From CAZWCE01 sp964632505 (GTDB lineage: Bacteria; Planctomycetota; Planctomycetia; Pirellulales; Thermoguttaceae), in NCBI GenBank assembly GCA_964632505.1, contig CAZWCE010000005.1, forward strand, positions 124,001-188,000: 64,000 nt of DNA. Reading direction: 5' to 3'. The position numbers were made by a program, and so were the translations under genes. This document shows positions 26,531 through 34,910 of the stretch, piece by piece; position 1 is the first letter of the stretch; the number at the start of each line of letters is the position of its first letter. Under the pieces are notes generated by a model that did not search any database, was not told the DNA's origin, and was given only the letters and a program-made list of their open reading frames with translations.

Positions 26531-26998
26531 TCAAACTCCGCCGTAGTCGCCCCTTCCTGGATCCTGATTCATCGGGCCGCTTGCTCCACCCGTATCGATC
26601 GAGGCACCGGCCGGGACCTTGATATCGAATTCATGGGATCCTTGGTCGGGAATCGTGGTTTCGGTGTCCCACTGGAATATCAGGCTCCCGAGCGGGCTGT
26701 CCTCGGTTGCCTCACCGTCAAAGCCTTCCACCGTAACGACGTGCGTTCCCGGAACCGCCCCGTTGTCGTCGGTATTGTAGTTGCCGTTGCGAATATCGGC
26801 GATGCCGGCCGGGCCGACCGTCTCACCGGTGGGAGTGAACATGACCGTCCCCACTTCGACCTTTTCACCGTCATAGGTCACATCGCCGTAGACCTTCACC
26901 CGATCCCACTTCTCGCCCCCGCAACCGACCAAGAACCCGGTTCCTAAAACCAAAGTCGCGATGACCATCGTGGTTGAAAATCTTCCGGAATGTTTCAT
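26531..26998 (-). CDS. Lipoprotein, carboxypeptidase-regulatory-like fold
   Basis: This is a 155-residue lipoprotein. The signal peptide ends in the lipobox LVGC (Cys26). The mature part reads as a short beta-sandwich: VKVYGDVTYDGEKVEVGTVM, then FTPTGETV, GTHVVTVEGF and a Pro/Gly tail. This layout (G.VTYDG..V..G.V.F.P) is very common among planctomycete lipoproteins of unknown role. GAGGATAACACC precedes the ATG at 26998; an upstream extension of the frame is rejected. It has its own promoter (27164-27192). Confidence 0.8.
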   Translation of the reverse strand: MKHSGRFSTTMVIATLVLGTGFLVGCGGEKWDRVKVYGDVTYDGEKVEVGTVMFTPTGETVGPAGIADIRNGNYNTDDNGAVPGTHVVTVEGFDGEATEDSPLGSLIFQWDTETTIPDQGSHEFDIKVPAGASIDTGGASGPMNQDPGRGDYGGV

Positions 26999-27401
26999 GG
27001 TGTTATCCTCAGACATAGGGGAAGCTGACCGGGGTTGCCCCCCGCAAGGGGGCTTCGCGCGGCACAGCAAGCGAAATGGCGCCTGCCGATTCGAAAACGG
27101 GCTCATCGGCGAAATTCATCGGCGTAATACAGGTCGCTGGACCAAGAAGACCGATCACCTCGTAATATAACGTGTCTGCAATCGCGTGCCAAGTTCCTTG
27201 GATGGAGTTTTCCGGTTTTCATGCCGGAAAAGGCGTTCCGGCGATGTCGAAATCGGGCGGCTGCCGACCGCCGCGGTTCCTTCACCTCTTTCCGCTGGAT
27301 TCATTCCGGCTCTCTCGTTAAAATAGGTCGATGAAGCCCTTTCCGCCCCGTGCGGTTTGTCGGCCCTCCAGCATTCCTTCCTCCTTCGAAATCAACCCGC
27401 C
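26999..27401. other. Divergent intergenic region
   Basis: It holds the leftward lipoprotein promoter. On the plus strand a TAAAAT (27319-27324) could serve the peptide-binding protein gene, but no matching -35 is seen. Confidence 0.4.
27164..27192 (-). promoter_or_regulatory. Sigma-70-type promoter for the lipoprotein gene
   Basis: On the minus strand TTGGCA and TATATT are 17 bp apart, giving a leader of about 158 bases. Confidence 0.65.
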
Positions 27402-29252
27402 ATGCGCAATCTTGGATTAATAATCATCGTAGGGGCATTCGTTGCGGCGATCGTCTGGGCGGTCTCTTTCGGGACGCTCGCGCCGGCCGATTTCACCTTC
27501 TCCAATATGACCGAGATCAAGTCGGTCGATCCCGCGATCGTTTCCGGACAACCGGAGGGGCGGATCATCCGCGCGCTCTATGAAGGGTTGTGCACTTGGA
27601 ACCCGAAGACGTGCCGGCCGGATCCCGGCGTGGCCGAGAGCTGGGAGATCTCCGAAGACGGTTGCGAGTACCTCTTCCATCTTCGCCAAGAGGCCCGATG
27701 GTCCGACGGCAGTCCCGTCACGGCCGACGACTTCCACTGGTCGATTCGCCGTTTTCTTCACCCGGCGACCGCGGCCGAATATGCCTACGAAATGTGGTAC
27801 ATCGAAGGGGCCGAGGCCTATACCAAAATGTGGCTCGCCGAGGGCGATCCGGTCGAAATCGAACTCGACGGCCCTTCACCTTCCGGGCGTCCGCACGGCC
27901 GGGGCCCGATGCTTCGCGGCGAGTTGGTTCGTATCGAAGGTGGATCAGAATCAGAGGAAGGAGCATCCGGTTCGCGCGCCGAGACGTATGTCGTCGCGGT
28001 CGACGGTCGGACGGAGCGTTTCCGCAAGGGAGGAGGCGGAGGAGCCAGGGACTATCGGTGGATCCTTCGCGATTTCGAGACCGTGGGCGTCACCGTGCTC
28101 GACGAGCAGACGTTGCGGATTCGCCTGAAACATCCGGTGCCCTATTTTTTGAATCTCTTGGGGTTCTATACGATGTTCCCGGTGAACCGGCGTTGCGTGG
28201 AAACCCATGGTTATCCCGAGTGGACGCGGCCGGAGAATCTGGTCTGCAACGGTCCTTATCTGCTAGAATTTCGCCGCATCCGCGACCGTATCCGGTTGGT
28301 CAAGAATCCTCATTACTGGAATGCCGAGAACGTTCGCCTGGAAGTGATCGACGCGATGGCGGTCGAATCGTACCAGACGAATCTGAACATGTACATGACC
28401 GGCCAGCTCGATTGGATCCCCGCCGTGCCGGTGGAAGTGATTCCGGAGCTGAAAAAGAACTGGCAGTCCGATTATTCCCCGGAGCCGTTTCTGGCGTCGT
28501 ATTACTATATCGTCAATGTGACGCGGCCGCCGCTCGACGATCCCCAAGTCCGCCGGGCCCTGCATATGGCGATCGATAAGAAGCAGATCGTCGAAAAGGT
28601 TACCCGTGCGGGGCAGCCGCCCAGCCGGAGCATCGTGCCCAAGGCGATCGAGACGGCCGGAAATTACTCTCCCGCGAAGACCGACCCCTACGATCCGGAA
28701 GGAGCGCGCCGGCTCCTGGACGAAGCCGGTTTTCCGCGAGGGGAAGGGTTTCCGAAGATCATCATCCTTTACAACACCGCCGAAACCCATAAGGCGATCG
28801 CCGAAGTGATCCAACATCAATGGAAACAGAATCTCGGCATCGACGTGAGTCTCCAGAACAAGGAGTGGCAGTCGTACATCGACTCCCGGCGTCAGGGCGA
28901 TTTTTACATCGCCAGGGCCGGCTGGATCGGCGACTACGCCGACCCGATCACCTTTCTCCAACTTTTCGAGACAGGCAATCCCAGTAACCATACCAAGTGG
29001 TCGAATGAACAGTATGATGAGCTGCTCGAAGCGGCACGCAACGAGCCGGACGAAGCAGAGCGCGCGGAATTGCTTCGCCGGGCCGAGGCGATTCTGATGG
29101 AGCATTTGCCGGTATTTCCCATCTACAGCTACGTCGACCCGAACATGGTTCGTCCTTACGTCAAGGGCTGGTATCGCAACCTGCTCGATACCCATCCGCT
29201 GGACGCCGTCTGGATCGACCAGGACCTGAAAAAGGAGATCCTCGGTCACTGA
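27402..29252 (+). CDS. Oligopeptide ABC transporter substrate-binding protein (SBP_bac_5)
   Basis: This is a 616-residue OppA/DppA-type periplasmic binding protein, tethered by an N-terminal hydrophobic helix (LGLIIIVGAFVAAIVWAV) with no lipobox. Family blocks are ALYEGLCTWNPK, AESWEISEDGCEYLFHLRQ, the VTADDFHWSIRRFL segment and RRALHMAIDKKQIVE. A Gly/Ser/Arg-rich insertion of about 65 residues (about 150-215) breaks the usual fold between EAYTKMW and RDYRWILRDFETVGV. No permease or ATPase gene is adjacent, so the transporter partner lies elsewhere or the protein has another role. The ATG at 27402 is preferred over a TTG 45 bases upstream. Confidence 0.88.
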   Translation: MRNLGLIIIVGAFVAAIVWAVSFGTLAPADFTFSNMTEIKSVDPAIVSGQPEGRIIRALYEGLCTWNPKTCRPDPGVAESWEISEDGCEYLFHLRQEARWSDGSPVTADDFHWSIRRFLHPATAAEYAYEMWYIEGAEAYTKMWLAEGDPVEIELDGPSPSGRPHGRGPMLRGELVRIEGGSESEEGASGSRAETYVVAVDGRTERFRKGGGGGARDYRWILRDFETVGVTVLDEQTLRIRLKHPVPYFLNLLGFYTMFPVNRRCVETHGYPEWTRPENLVCNGPYLLEFRRIRDRIRLVKNPHYWNAENVRLEVIDAMAVESYQTNLNMYMTGQLDWIPAVPVEVIPELKKNWQSDYSPEPFLASYYYIVNVTRPPLDDPQVRRALHMAIDKKQIVEKVTRAGQPPSRSIVPKAIETAGNYSPAKTDPYDPEGARRLLDEAGFPRGEGFPKIIILYNTAETHKAIAEVIQHQWKQNLGIDVSLQNKEWQSYIDSRRQGDFYIARAGWIGDYADPITFLQLFETGNPSNHTKWSNEQYDELLEAARNEPDEAERAELLRRAEAILMEHLPVFPIYSYVDPNMVRPYVKGWYRNLLDTHPLDAVWIDQDLKKEILGH

Positions 29253-29278
29253 TCCACCAAAGGCTGAAGTTGCCGATC

Positions 29279-30013
29279 TCAGTGCAGCAGGAGCTTCACG
29301 ACGAGAAATCCGCCGACCAACAGGACGAAGAACAGCAGGGTGGCCAGTCCGAAGTAGCGGTCGATCCAGTCGCGAATGCCGGGGCCGAACAGCCGGATCA
29401 TCGTTGCCACGATGGTGAATCGCGCCCCACGTCCCAAGAGGGAAGCGATGATGAGCATCCAGAGGGAGATGTCGCAAATGCCGGCGGCGATGGTAAAGAC
29501 CTTGTAGGGAATCGGCGTGAAGGCGGCTCCGAGGATCGTCAAAAAGGCGTAATCGCCGTATCGGGCGGAGACCAGCTCGATCAGTTCCGGGTCGACTCCC
29601 GGCACATATTGGTAAAAGAAGGTATCGAGCCCCTGCCAGAGAGCGAAGCCGATCGTCCACCCGACAATCCCTCCCAGGACCGAACCTAAGGTGCTGATCG
29701 CCGCGTAGAAAAAGGACCGCAACGGCCGCGAAACGGAAAGGGCGATCTGCAGCACATCGGGGGGGATGGGGAAGAAAGAGCTCTCGGCGAAGGCGATCAA
29801 AAAGAGTGCCGGGGTGCCGTAGGGCGTTTCGGCCCAGTGCAGGACCCAATCGTAGAGTCGTCGGGCCCAACCGCGATGTTTCTTCACCGGAATCGGAGGT
29901 TCCGAAGTCTCCTTCTCGATCGGAAAGGGGATTTCCGGCGGCACGTCTTCGGAGTCGGAAGAACGGGAAGCGGGGACCTGGTCTTCGCGGGAATTCTCTT
30001 CGGGGGGAATCAT
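29279..30013 (-). CDS. VTT/DedA-like (YqaA-type) membrane protein
   Basis: This is a 244-residue protein with about five hydrophobic segments. The segment FAESSFFPIPPDVLQIALSV is the VTT (SNARE-associated) domain signature, with the proline-rich re-entrant loop. A second loop has FTPIPYKVFTIAAGICDI. DedA/VTT proteins include undecaprenyl-phosphate flippases and lipid scramblases; the substrate here is not known. The first 70 residues are acidic and disordered. The start at 30013 has GGAG ten bases upstream; a GTG at 30247 would overlap the divergent peptidase gene. Confidence 0.83.
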   Translation of the reverse strand: MIPPEENSREDQVPASRSSDSEDVPPEIPFPIEKETSEPPIPVKKHRGWARRLYDWVLHWAETPYGTPALFLIAFAESSFFPIPPDVLQIALSVSRPLRSFFYAAISTLGSVLGGIVGWTIGFALWQGLDTFFYQYVPGVDPELIELVSARYGDYAFLTILGAAFTPIPYKVFTIAAGICDISLWMLIIASLLGRGARFTIVATMIRLFGPGIRDWIDRYFGLATLLFFVLLVGGFLVVKLLLH

Positions 30014-30240
30014 CGTTGGGAAACTCCGGAAAAAGAGGAGGGAATCAGGGAAGGCGACGAACGAGTCACCGCCCGCCGGCGGGAAAACACGCCTTGGTTG
30101 CCGGACGATTGCTTGCCGATTATACTGACCGGAGTCGACCGGAGCAACCTCGATCTTCTGCCGGAACTCACCGAGCGGCGATCCCGAAGGCGTGTCTTTC
30201 GGAGTCGGAACGGGGGAGAAAATACAGGGAAATTTGAAAT

Positions 30241-31737
30241 ATGCCACGACGCAACATTCGCATCCTCATTGCGATGACGGTGATCGCGCTCTTGTGCGCC
30301 TCGCAGACCTCGCCCCATCTTCGGGTGCTCGGGTACGCCTTGCGCCGAATTCAAGATCTCTCGCTGAAGGAGCATTCTCGGGAAGAGCTTTTCGAGGGGG
30401 CGGTTACCGGCATGGTCGAGCAGCTCGATCCCTTCTCCGGGTACGTTCCCCCGGATAAACAGCAGCAGTTTAAGGAAGATATCGAGCAAAAGTTCGCCGG
30501 CATCGGCATCCAAGTCGATCAGGACAGGGAAACGAAGCAACTTCTGGTGGTTTGTCCACTCCACGGCTCTCCGGCGCAAAAGGCGGGGATTCAAGCAGGC
30601 GACATCATCCTCGAAATCGACGGGGTGAGCACCCAGGGGCTTTCGTTTTCCGACGCGAACGACCTCCTCCGAGGCAAGCCGGGTGATCCGGTCGTCTTGA
30701 CCGTCCGGCATCGCGACGAGCAGGATCCGGTCGAGATCGAGATCGTCCGCGATATCATTCTGATCGAAACGGTCGTCGGCGACTGGCGCCACCAGGACGG
30801 CTCCTACCGGTTCACCCTCGAGACCGACCCGGCGATCGGCTACCTGAAGATCAGTTCCTTCAGCGATCAAACCCCCCTCGAGGTCCGCCAGGCGGTCGCC
30901 CAACTACTTGATGAGGGGATGAAAGGTCTGATTCTCGATCTCCGCGACAACCCCGGAGGATTCATGCCTTCAGCGGTGCAGACTTGCGACATGTTCCTCG
31001 AATCGGGAGAAATCGTGAGCACCCGGCGACGGGGCGGCGTGATCAAGGACCGCTATGTCGCGTATTCGAAGAATACATTTCCCGATTTTCCGCTGGTGAT
31101 CCTCATCAACGACAACTCCGCCAGTGCGGCGGAAATTCTCGCCGCTTGCCTGCAGGACAACGATCGGGCGACGGTCGTCGGCCAACGCTCCTTCGGCAAA
31201 GGAACCGTGCAGGAGCTTCTCGAACTTCCCTATCAGTTGGGGACGTTGAAGTTGACGATCGCCAAATACTGGCGTCCCGGCAAGGCGAACATCCATCGCG
31301 ACGTGGGCGACACCGAGGAAGATGAATGGGGGGTGCGTCCCGATCCCGGATTCGAAGTGGCCCTGGAAGAGCCGCTCGAAACTCTGGTCCGTCAGGTCCG
31401 GCTGATCCGCTCCTCGGTCCCTCATGACGATCTGAAGCGGCCCGTCCAGGAAGCACTGGAGCTTTACGAGGACGCACGCGAACAGCACGCCTCGGAGAAG
31501 ACCGAAGCGGAAACCTCTTCGACTGAATTCGACGAAAAACGCAACGACACGAGGTCCGAGAAGTCGGACGAAAAAGGCGAACCCGACGCAAGTGAATCGC
31601 CGGACCCCGGCGCGGTCGACGCCATGACCCCCTTGAGCGAACTCGAGGCCCCTTATTACGATCCCCAGCTTCAAAGAGCCATCGATCACCTCCGAAAGGT
31701 GGATTCGCCGAAGCCGTCCGGCGAAGGGGAAACATGA
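30241..31737 (+). CDS. C-terminal processing peptidase (S41, Ctp/Prc family)
   Basis: This is a 498-residue exported serine protease with an N-terminal signal or anchor (IRILIAMTVIALLCAS). It has a PDZ domain around residues 90-175 (FAGIGIQVD, AGDIILEIDG) and an S41 catalytic core. The catalytic dyad is Ser295 in NDNSASAAEIL and Lys320 in RSFGKGTVQ; the 25-residue gap equals that of E. coli Prc. The oxyanion segment is DLRDNPGG. The C-terminal 100 residues are charged and disordered. It probably trims C-termini of envelope proteins. It diverges from the VTT gene. Confidence 0.92.
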   Translation: MPRRNIRILIAMTVIALLCASQTSPHLRVLGYALRRIQDLSLKEHSREELFEGAVTGMVEQLDPFSGYVPPDKQQQFKEDIEQKFAGIGIQVDQDRETKQLLVVCPLHGSPAQKAGIQAGDIILEIDGVSTQGLSFSDANDLLRGKPGDPVVLTVRHRDEQDPVEIEIVRDIILIETVVGDWRHQDGSYRFTLETDPAIGYLKISSFSDQTPLEVRQAVAQLLDEGMKGLILDLRDNPGGFMPSAVQTCDMFLESGEIVSTRRRGGVIKDRYVAYSKNTFPDFPLVILINDNSASAAEILAACLQDNDRATVVGQRSFGKGTVQELLELPYQLGTLKLTIAKYWRPGKANIHRDVGDTEEDEWGVRPDPGFEVALEEPLETLVRQVRLIRSSVPHDDLKRPVQEALELYEDAREQHASEKTEAETSSTEFDEKRNDTRSEKSDEKGEPDASESPDPGAVDAMTPLSELEAPYYDPQLQRAIDHLRKVDSPKPSGEGET

Positions 31738-31783
31738 ACGCCGGGACCTTGCTCATCGAGAATCGCGCTCGTTCAGCAGCCTC

Positions 31784-32791
31784 TCAGGGCTTTCGTGCCG
31801 TGACCACCGCGTTCATGTCTTCGCTGGCGATCGACCGCTCCACTTCGACGAAGCCGACCGATTTCAGATCCAGCTCGATCTCTTCCAGCGTGTAGGTCAT
31901 GCCCGAGTCGGTGTTGACGAGCATATTGATCGCGAAAAGCGCTCCACCGACCGGGCGCGTGCGATCGGCCTCCATGACGAAATCGCGAATGCCGATCCGA
32001 CCGCTGGAGCGAAGTACCTGGAAGACTTTGCGGTAAAGGTCCTTCGAAGCCTCGCGGCCGTGTTGGTGGATGATCGCGCTGAGCCAGGCGAAATCGGGCC
32101 GGCAATCGGGAAGCGGATCGCGATAGAAGTCGCCCTCGACCAGTTCCACCCGGTCGGCGAACCGGGAATCGCCGATGCGCGTCTCCGCCTGTCGGATCGC
32201 CACCGGAAGATCGAACAACGTCGCCTTCAGTCCTTCCATGTGGCGGCAAAAGGCGAGGGTATAGGTCCCCGAAGCGCCGCCCACATCGAGCAGGTGTTCG
32301 AAGTTCAAGAGCCCGGCCGATCGCATCGTTTCGACCAGCGCGTCGGCCTGATGGGCATTGATGGCGTTCATCGCCGCGATGAAGGCGTCTTGATCGGCCT
32401 GCATCCCCCGAATGCTCGCCGTCTTGGGGGCGGGGATGCCCGATTTGACCGTCCAGGCCAGTTGAGCCCACTGACGCAAAATGTTCGACCAGTGCAAAAT
32501 CATCGGCACCATGGAGGTCGGCTGTCGGTCGTCCAACAGCGGCGCGAACTCCGGCGAGAGAGCGTAACGTTCTCCCTGCTTCTCCAACAGCGAGAGCGCC
32601 ACGGTCGCATCGAGGAGCATCGTCAGGCCCCGCGGGTCGAGCCGGAGCGATCGGGCGATCCCCTCTGCCGTTTCCGGTTTGCGGGCAAGCTGGGTGAAAA
32701 GATCCAGTTCCGCCGCCGCGGCGAGAACACAGGCCCCTTGAAAACCTGTTCCCAGAGCGATCAGTCGCTCACGGGCTTGCGAAAGTTCCAT
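31784..32791 (-). CDS. SAM-dependent O-methyltransferase (Methyltransf_2 type)
   Basis: This is a 335-residue enzyme of the plant-type and hydroxyneurosporene O-methyltransferase family. It has an N-terminal winged-helix dimerisation region (GTGFQGACVLAAAAELDLFT, with RSLRLDPRGLTMLLD) and a Rossmann SAM domain with LLDVGGASGTYTLAF. The catalytic region reads SAIIHQHGREA, and IGIRDFVMEADRTRP follows. The acceptor is unknown. AAGGAATCGACG precedes the ATG at 32791. It follows msrA on the same strand after 69 bases. Confidence 0.83.
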   Translation of the reverse strand: MELSQARERLIALGTGFQGACVLAAAAELDLFTQLARKPETAEGIARSLRLDPRGLTMLLDATVALSLLEKQGERYALSPEFAPLLDDRQPTSMVPMILHWSNILRQWAQLAWTVKSGIPAPKTASIRGMQADQDAFIAAMNAINAHQADALVETMRSAGLLNFEHLLDVGGASGTYTLAFCRHMEGLKATLFDLPVAIRQAETRIGDSRFADRVELVEGDFYRDPLPDCRPDFAWLSAIIHQHGREASKDLYRKVFQVLRSSGRIGIRDFVMEADRTRPVGGALFAINMLVNTDSGMTYTLEEIELDLKSVGFVEVERSIASEDMNAVVTARKP

Positions 32792-32860
32792 CGTCGATTC
32801 CTTTCCGTTGAGTAGTTGAGTAGTTGCGTCCACGACTGCCGGAGCATTTTCCTCCCCGCT

Positions 32861-33355
32861 TCACGGCAGTCGGCACCCCCGCACGCCGCAGGAGCCCGAA
32901 GCGCCGGGGTTCTTCTCGAAATACCGTTGATGATACTCCTCGGCCGGGTAAAACGGTTTGGCGGGAAGAATGTGCGTGACCACCGGTCGCGGGAAACGCC
33001 CCGAACGATCGAGCGTCTCAAGCGCGGTCTCGGCTTCGGCCAGTTGAGCGTCGGAGTGACAGAAAATGACCGAGCGGTACTGCGTTCCCACGTCGTGGCC
33101 CTGGCAGTTGATCGTCGTCGGATCGTGCAGATTCCAGAACACTTCGAGCAATCGCTCAAAGGAGATCACCTCGGGATCGAACTCGACCTGGACCACCTCC
33201 GCATGCCCGGTCCGATCGGAACAGACCTCCTCGTAGGACGGATTCGGAACCACCCCGCCCATGTAGCCGACGGTCGTTTTTCGCACCCCGGGCACGTTTC
33301 GCAGCGCCGCCTCCACTCCCCAGAAACAACCGCCTCCGAACGTCGCTTTTTTCAT
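32861..33355 (-). CDS. msrA: Peptide methionine-S-sulfoxide reductase A
   Basis: This is a 164-residue MsrA that reduces the S-epimer of methionine sulfoxide in proteins. The catalytic site is GGGCFWG with Cys10. YMGGVVPNPSYEEVCSDRTG is the family block, and FHDPTTI-type residues appear as LHDPTTINCQGHDVGTQYR. Two C-terminal cysteines in SCGVRGC are candidate resolving residues. GGAGAAGATGG precedes the ATG. There is no signal peptide, so it is cytoplasmic. Confidence 0.95.
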   Translation of the reverse strand: MKKATFGGGCFWGVEAALRNVPGVRKTTVGYMGGVVPNPSYEEVCSDRTGHAEVVQVEFDPEVISFERLLEVFWNLHDPTTINCQGHDVGTQYRSVIFCHSDAQLAEAETALETLDRSGRFPRPVVTHILPAKPFYPAEEYHQRYFEKNPGASGSCGVRGCRLP

Positions 33356-33469
33356 AAGTCCATCTTCTCCAACGATTTGCCCGCGAAGTAGGTGTAAAAA
33401 CGTATCTTTGACCCCTTGAATAGAGGGGTGAAAATTTGTCCTTTTTTCGCGATTTTTTCCGGTTTTGGC

Positions 33470-33498
33470 TTGTGTGACGAGAAAAGTAGGGTTACAAT
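33470..33498 (+). promoter_or_regulatory. Candidate promoter of the first PEP-CTERM gene
   Basis: TTGTGT and TACAAT are separated by 17 bp. The same -35 hexamer and spacing precede the second PEP-CTERM gene. The leader would be about 335 bases. Confidence 0.45.
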
Positions 33499-33587
33499 GC
33501 GAACTATCGCCATAGATTACCGGCTTTGACTTTTTTGGTTTTGGCTTTTTCGAGCCGATTCAGCCGGCGACGCCTCGCGGCCCGGCG

Positions 33588-33670
33588 ATATGGCGGCTCG
33601 GCGAGTATGGCGACTTGGCAATATGGCGGCTCAACCGCCGACCATCGCTTGCAAGAGTGCTTGCAAGAGT
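33588..33670 (+). repeat. Short tandem repeats in the PEP-CTERM leader
   Basis: Three degenerate 16-17-base units beginning ATATGGCGGCTC, AGTATGGCGACT and ATATGGCGGCTC occupy 33588-33637. Two exact 12-base copies of GCTTGCAAGAGT follow back to back at 33647-33670. Confidence 0.6.
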
Positions 33671-33839
33671 TTTTTCGGGCGGAAGCGTGTTGCCTCCCAC
33701 AGCTTTTTTTGAAGTTTTCTTACGACAATATAGTTTGCCGCGGCGAAGTTCGGACCTCCGACCCCCGGAGGCCGAGGAGCCGGCAAGCGGCAACCGTGTG
33801 TTTTGCACATTCGACAACAGAAGGGAAAAGGGCAGAATC

Positions 33840-34619
33840 ATGAAACTGACCACACTATTTGCAACACTCGTGGCCCTGGTGGCGCTCTCGCCGATGGCCC
33901 AGGCCGATTGGGTCACCATCAATTTCGAAGACACGGCGGATTGGACCGGCGTCACGAAGGATGGCGGTGATTACGACGACGACTCGTTCGGCGACCCGGA
34001 CAGCGATGGCACCATCAACCATTACCTGCGCGAGAACAAAGGCGTCTGGTTCCAGTCGATCGATCGAGCCGGCAAGTTAGTAGACCTTAACAACTCCGAC
34101 AGCCCGTACCTGGAAGCGGCGGGAGAGGATGGTACGGATGGCTATGGTAGCGCTTCAGGTGATGACAGCGACCAAGACAACACCTTCGAGCTCGGTGATT
34201 TTTTCCTGAAGACGCATGACGCTTATGGCGATCCTGATGACGATCCCGGGGTCCGCATGTGGTTTGCCGACGGTACCCTGGCCAATCTCGTCACAGGGCA
34301 GATCTGGGATGTGGATCGAGATTTAGAGTCGTGGGACGTTCAAGCGTATGATGGGAATGGAGATGCTATTTCCGGAGCCTCAGATACGGTGGGCCCCAGT
34401 GGAGCATATGACGCACAAGCCTACGTTTGGTCGGTCTCTTCCGGCAGCACGCCAATTTCTTATGTCGATATCACCTGGGCGGCTGGTAACGACGCCGCCG
34501 GCATGGGATTCGACAATTTCGCCTACACCGCCACGCCCGAGCCGGCGACGATGGCCCTCTGGGGCGTGTTGGGCATGAGCGGCTTCGGCTACTTCGGCCT
34601 CCGCCGCCGCAAAAAGTAA
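33840..34619 (+). CDS. PEP-CTERM sorted exported protein (first copy)
   Basis: This is a 259-residue secreted protein. The signal peptide reads MKLTTLFATLVALVALSPMA, with cleavage near QA-DW. The middle is Asp/Gly-rich and beta-like with no known catalytic motif. The C-terminus is a full PEP-CTERM signal: TPEPATMALWGVLG, a short hydrophobic helix and GLRRRKK. Such signals direct sorting by an exosortase, which is not in this window. It pairs with the next gene, which has a near-identical tail. A strong terminator follows 38 bases after the stop. Confidence 0.85.
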   Translation: MKLTTLFATLVALVALSPMAQADWVTINFEDTADWTGVTKDGGDYDDDSFGDPDSDGTINHYLRENKGVWFQSIDRAGKLVDLNNSDSPYLEAAGEDGTDGYGSASGDDSDQDNTFELGDFFLKTHDAYGDPDDDPGVRMWFADGTLANLVTGQIWDVDRDLESWDVQAYDGNGDAISGASDTVGPSGAYDAQAYVWSVSSGSTPISYVDITWAAGNDAAGMGFDNFAYTATPEPATMALWGVLGMSGFGYFGLRRRKK

Positions 34620-34657
34620 GCACCGACGCGAAGTCCACTCCATGAAGAGATAGACAG

Positions 34658-34693
34658 CGCCGCTTTCCGATTCCCGGAAGGCGGCGTTTTTTT
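34658..34693 (+). terminator. Rho-independent terminator of the first PEP-CTERM gene
   Basis: A 12-bp stem with one G-T pair (CGCCGCTTTCCG 34658-34669, CGGAAGGCGGCG 34675-34686) is followed by seven Ts. Confidence 0.92.
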
Positions 34694-34760
34694 GCGCTTT
34701 CTTCGCATTCGGAAAGAACGCCTAAATCTGTCTAATTTTTGATTTTCTTGAATATTTTGA

Positions 34761-34789
34761 TTGTGTTAGCGAGGTTGTTTGAATATAAT
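34761..34789 (+). promoter_or_regulatory. Promoter of the second PEP-CTERM gene
   Basis: TTGTGT and a perfect TATAAT lie 17 bp apart in an A/T-rich stretch, giving a leader of about 115 bases. Confidence 0.58.
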
Positions 34790-34815
34790 CGGATCTATTG
34801 GTGAATTTTATCTCT

Positions 34816-34850
34816 GCCTCCCATTTTTCGAAGCGTGAGTTTTGGGAGGC
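34816..34850 (+). promoter_or_regulatory. Leader hairpin of the second PEP-CTERM gene
   Basis: A perfect 8-bp stem, GCCTCCCA with TGGGAGGC, has a 19-base loop. It sits about 20 bases after the predicted transcription start and ends 60 bases before the ATG. Confidence 0.4.
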
Positions 34851-34910
34851 GAATTTGTGCTTTTTCGCCACCGTCCGGTTGGTGAAGAAAACCATTGATG
34901 AGGCAACGAT

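Larger units (their letters stand above)
33356..33839. other. Intergenic region upstream of the first PEP-CTERM gene
   Basis: It holds the candidate rightward promoter (33470-33498), a cluster of short tandem repeats (33588-33670) and a CCTCCG/CGGAGG hairpin near 33755. An open frame continuous with the PEP-CTERM gene begins at 33615, but no signal peptide would result from that start. Confidence 0.45.

Noticed and set aside
27103..27285. Short leftward frame above the lipoprotein gene
   Set aside because: It spans the lipoprotein promoter (27164-27192) and is Arg-rich with no ribosome binding site.
33615..33839. Upstream extension of the first PEP-CTERM gene
   Set aside because: It would bury the signal peptide inside the protein and runs through the short tandem repeats.
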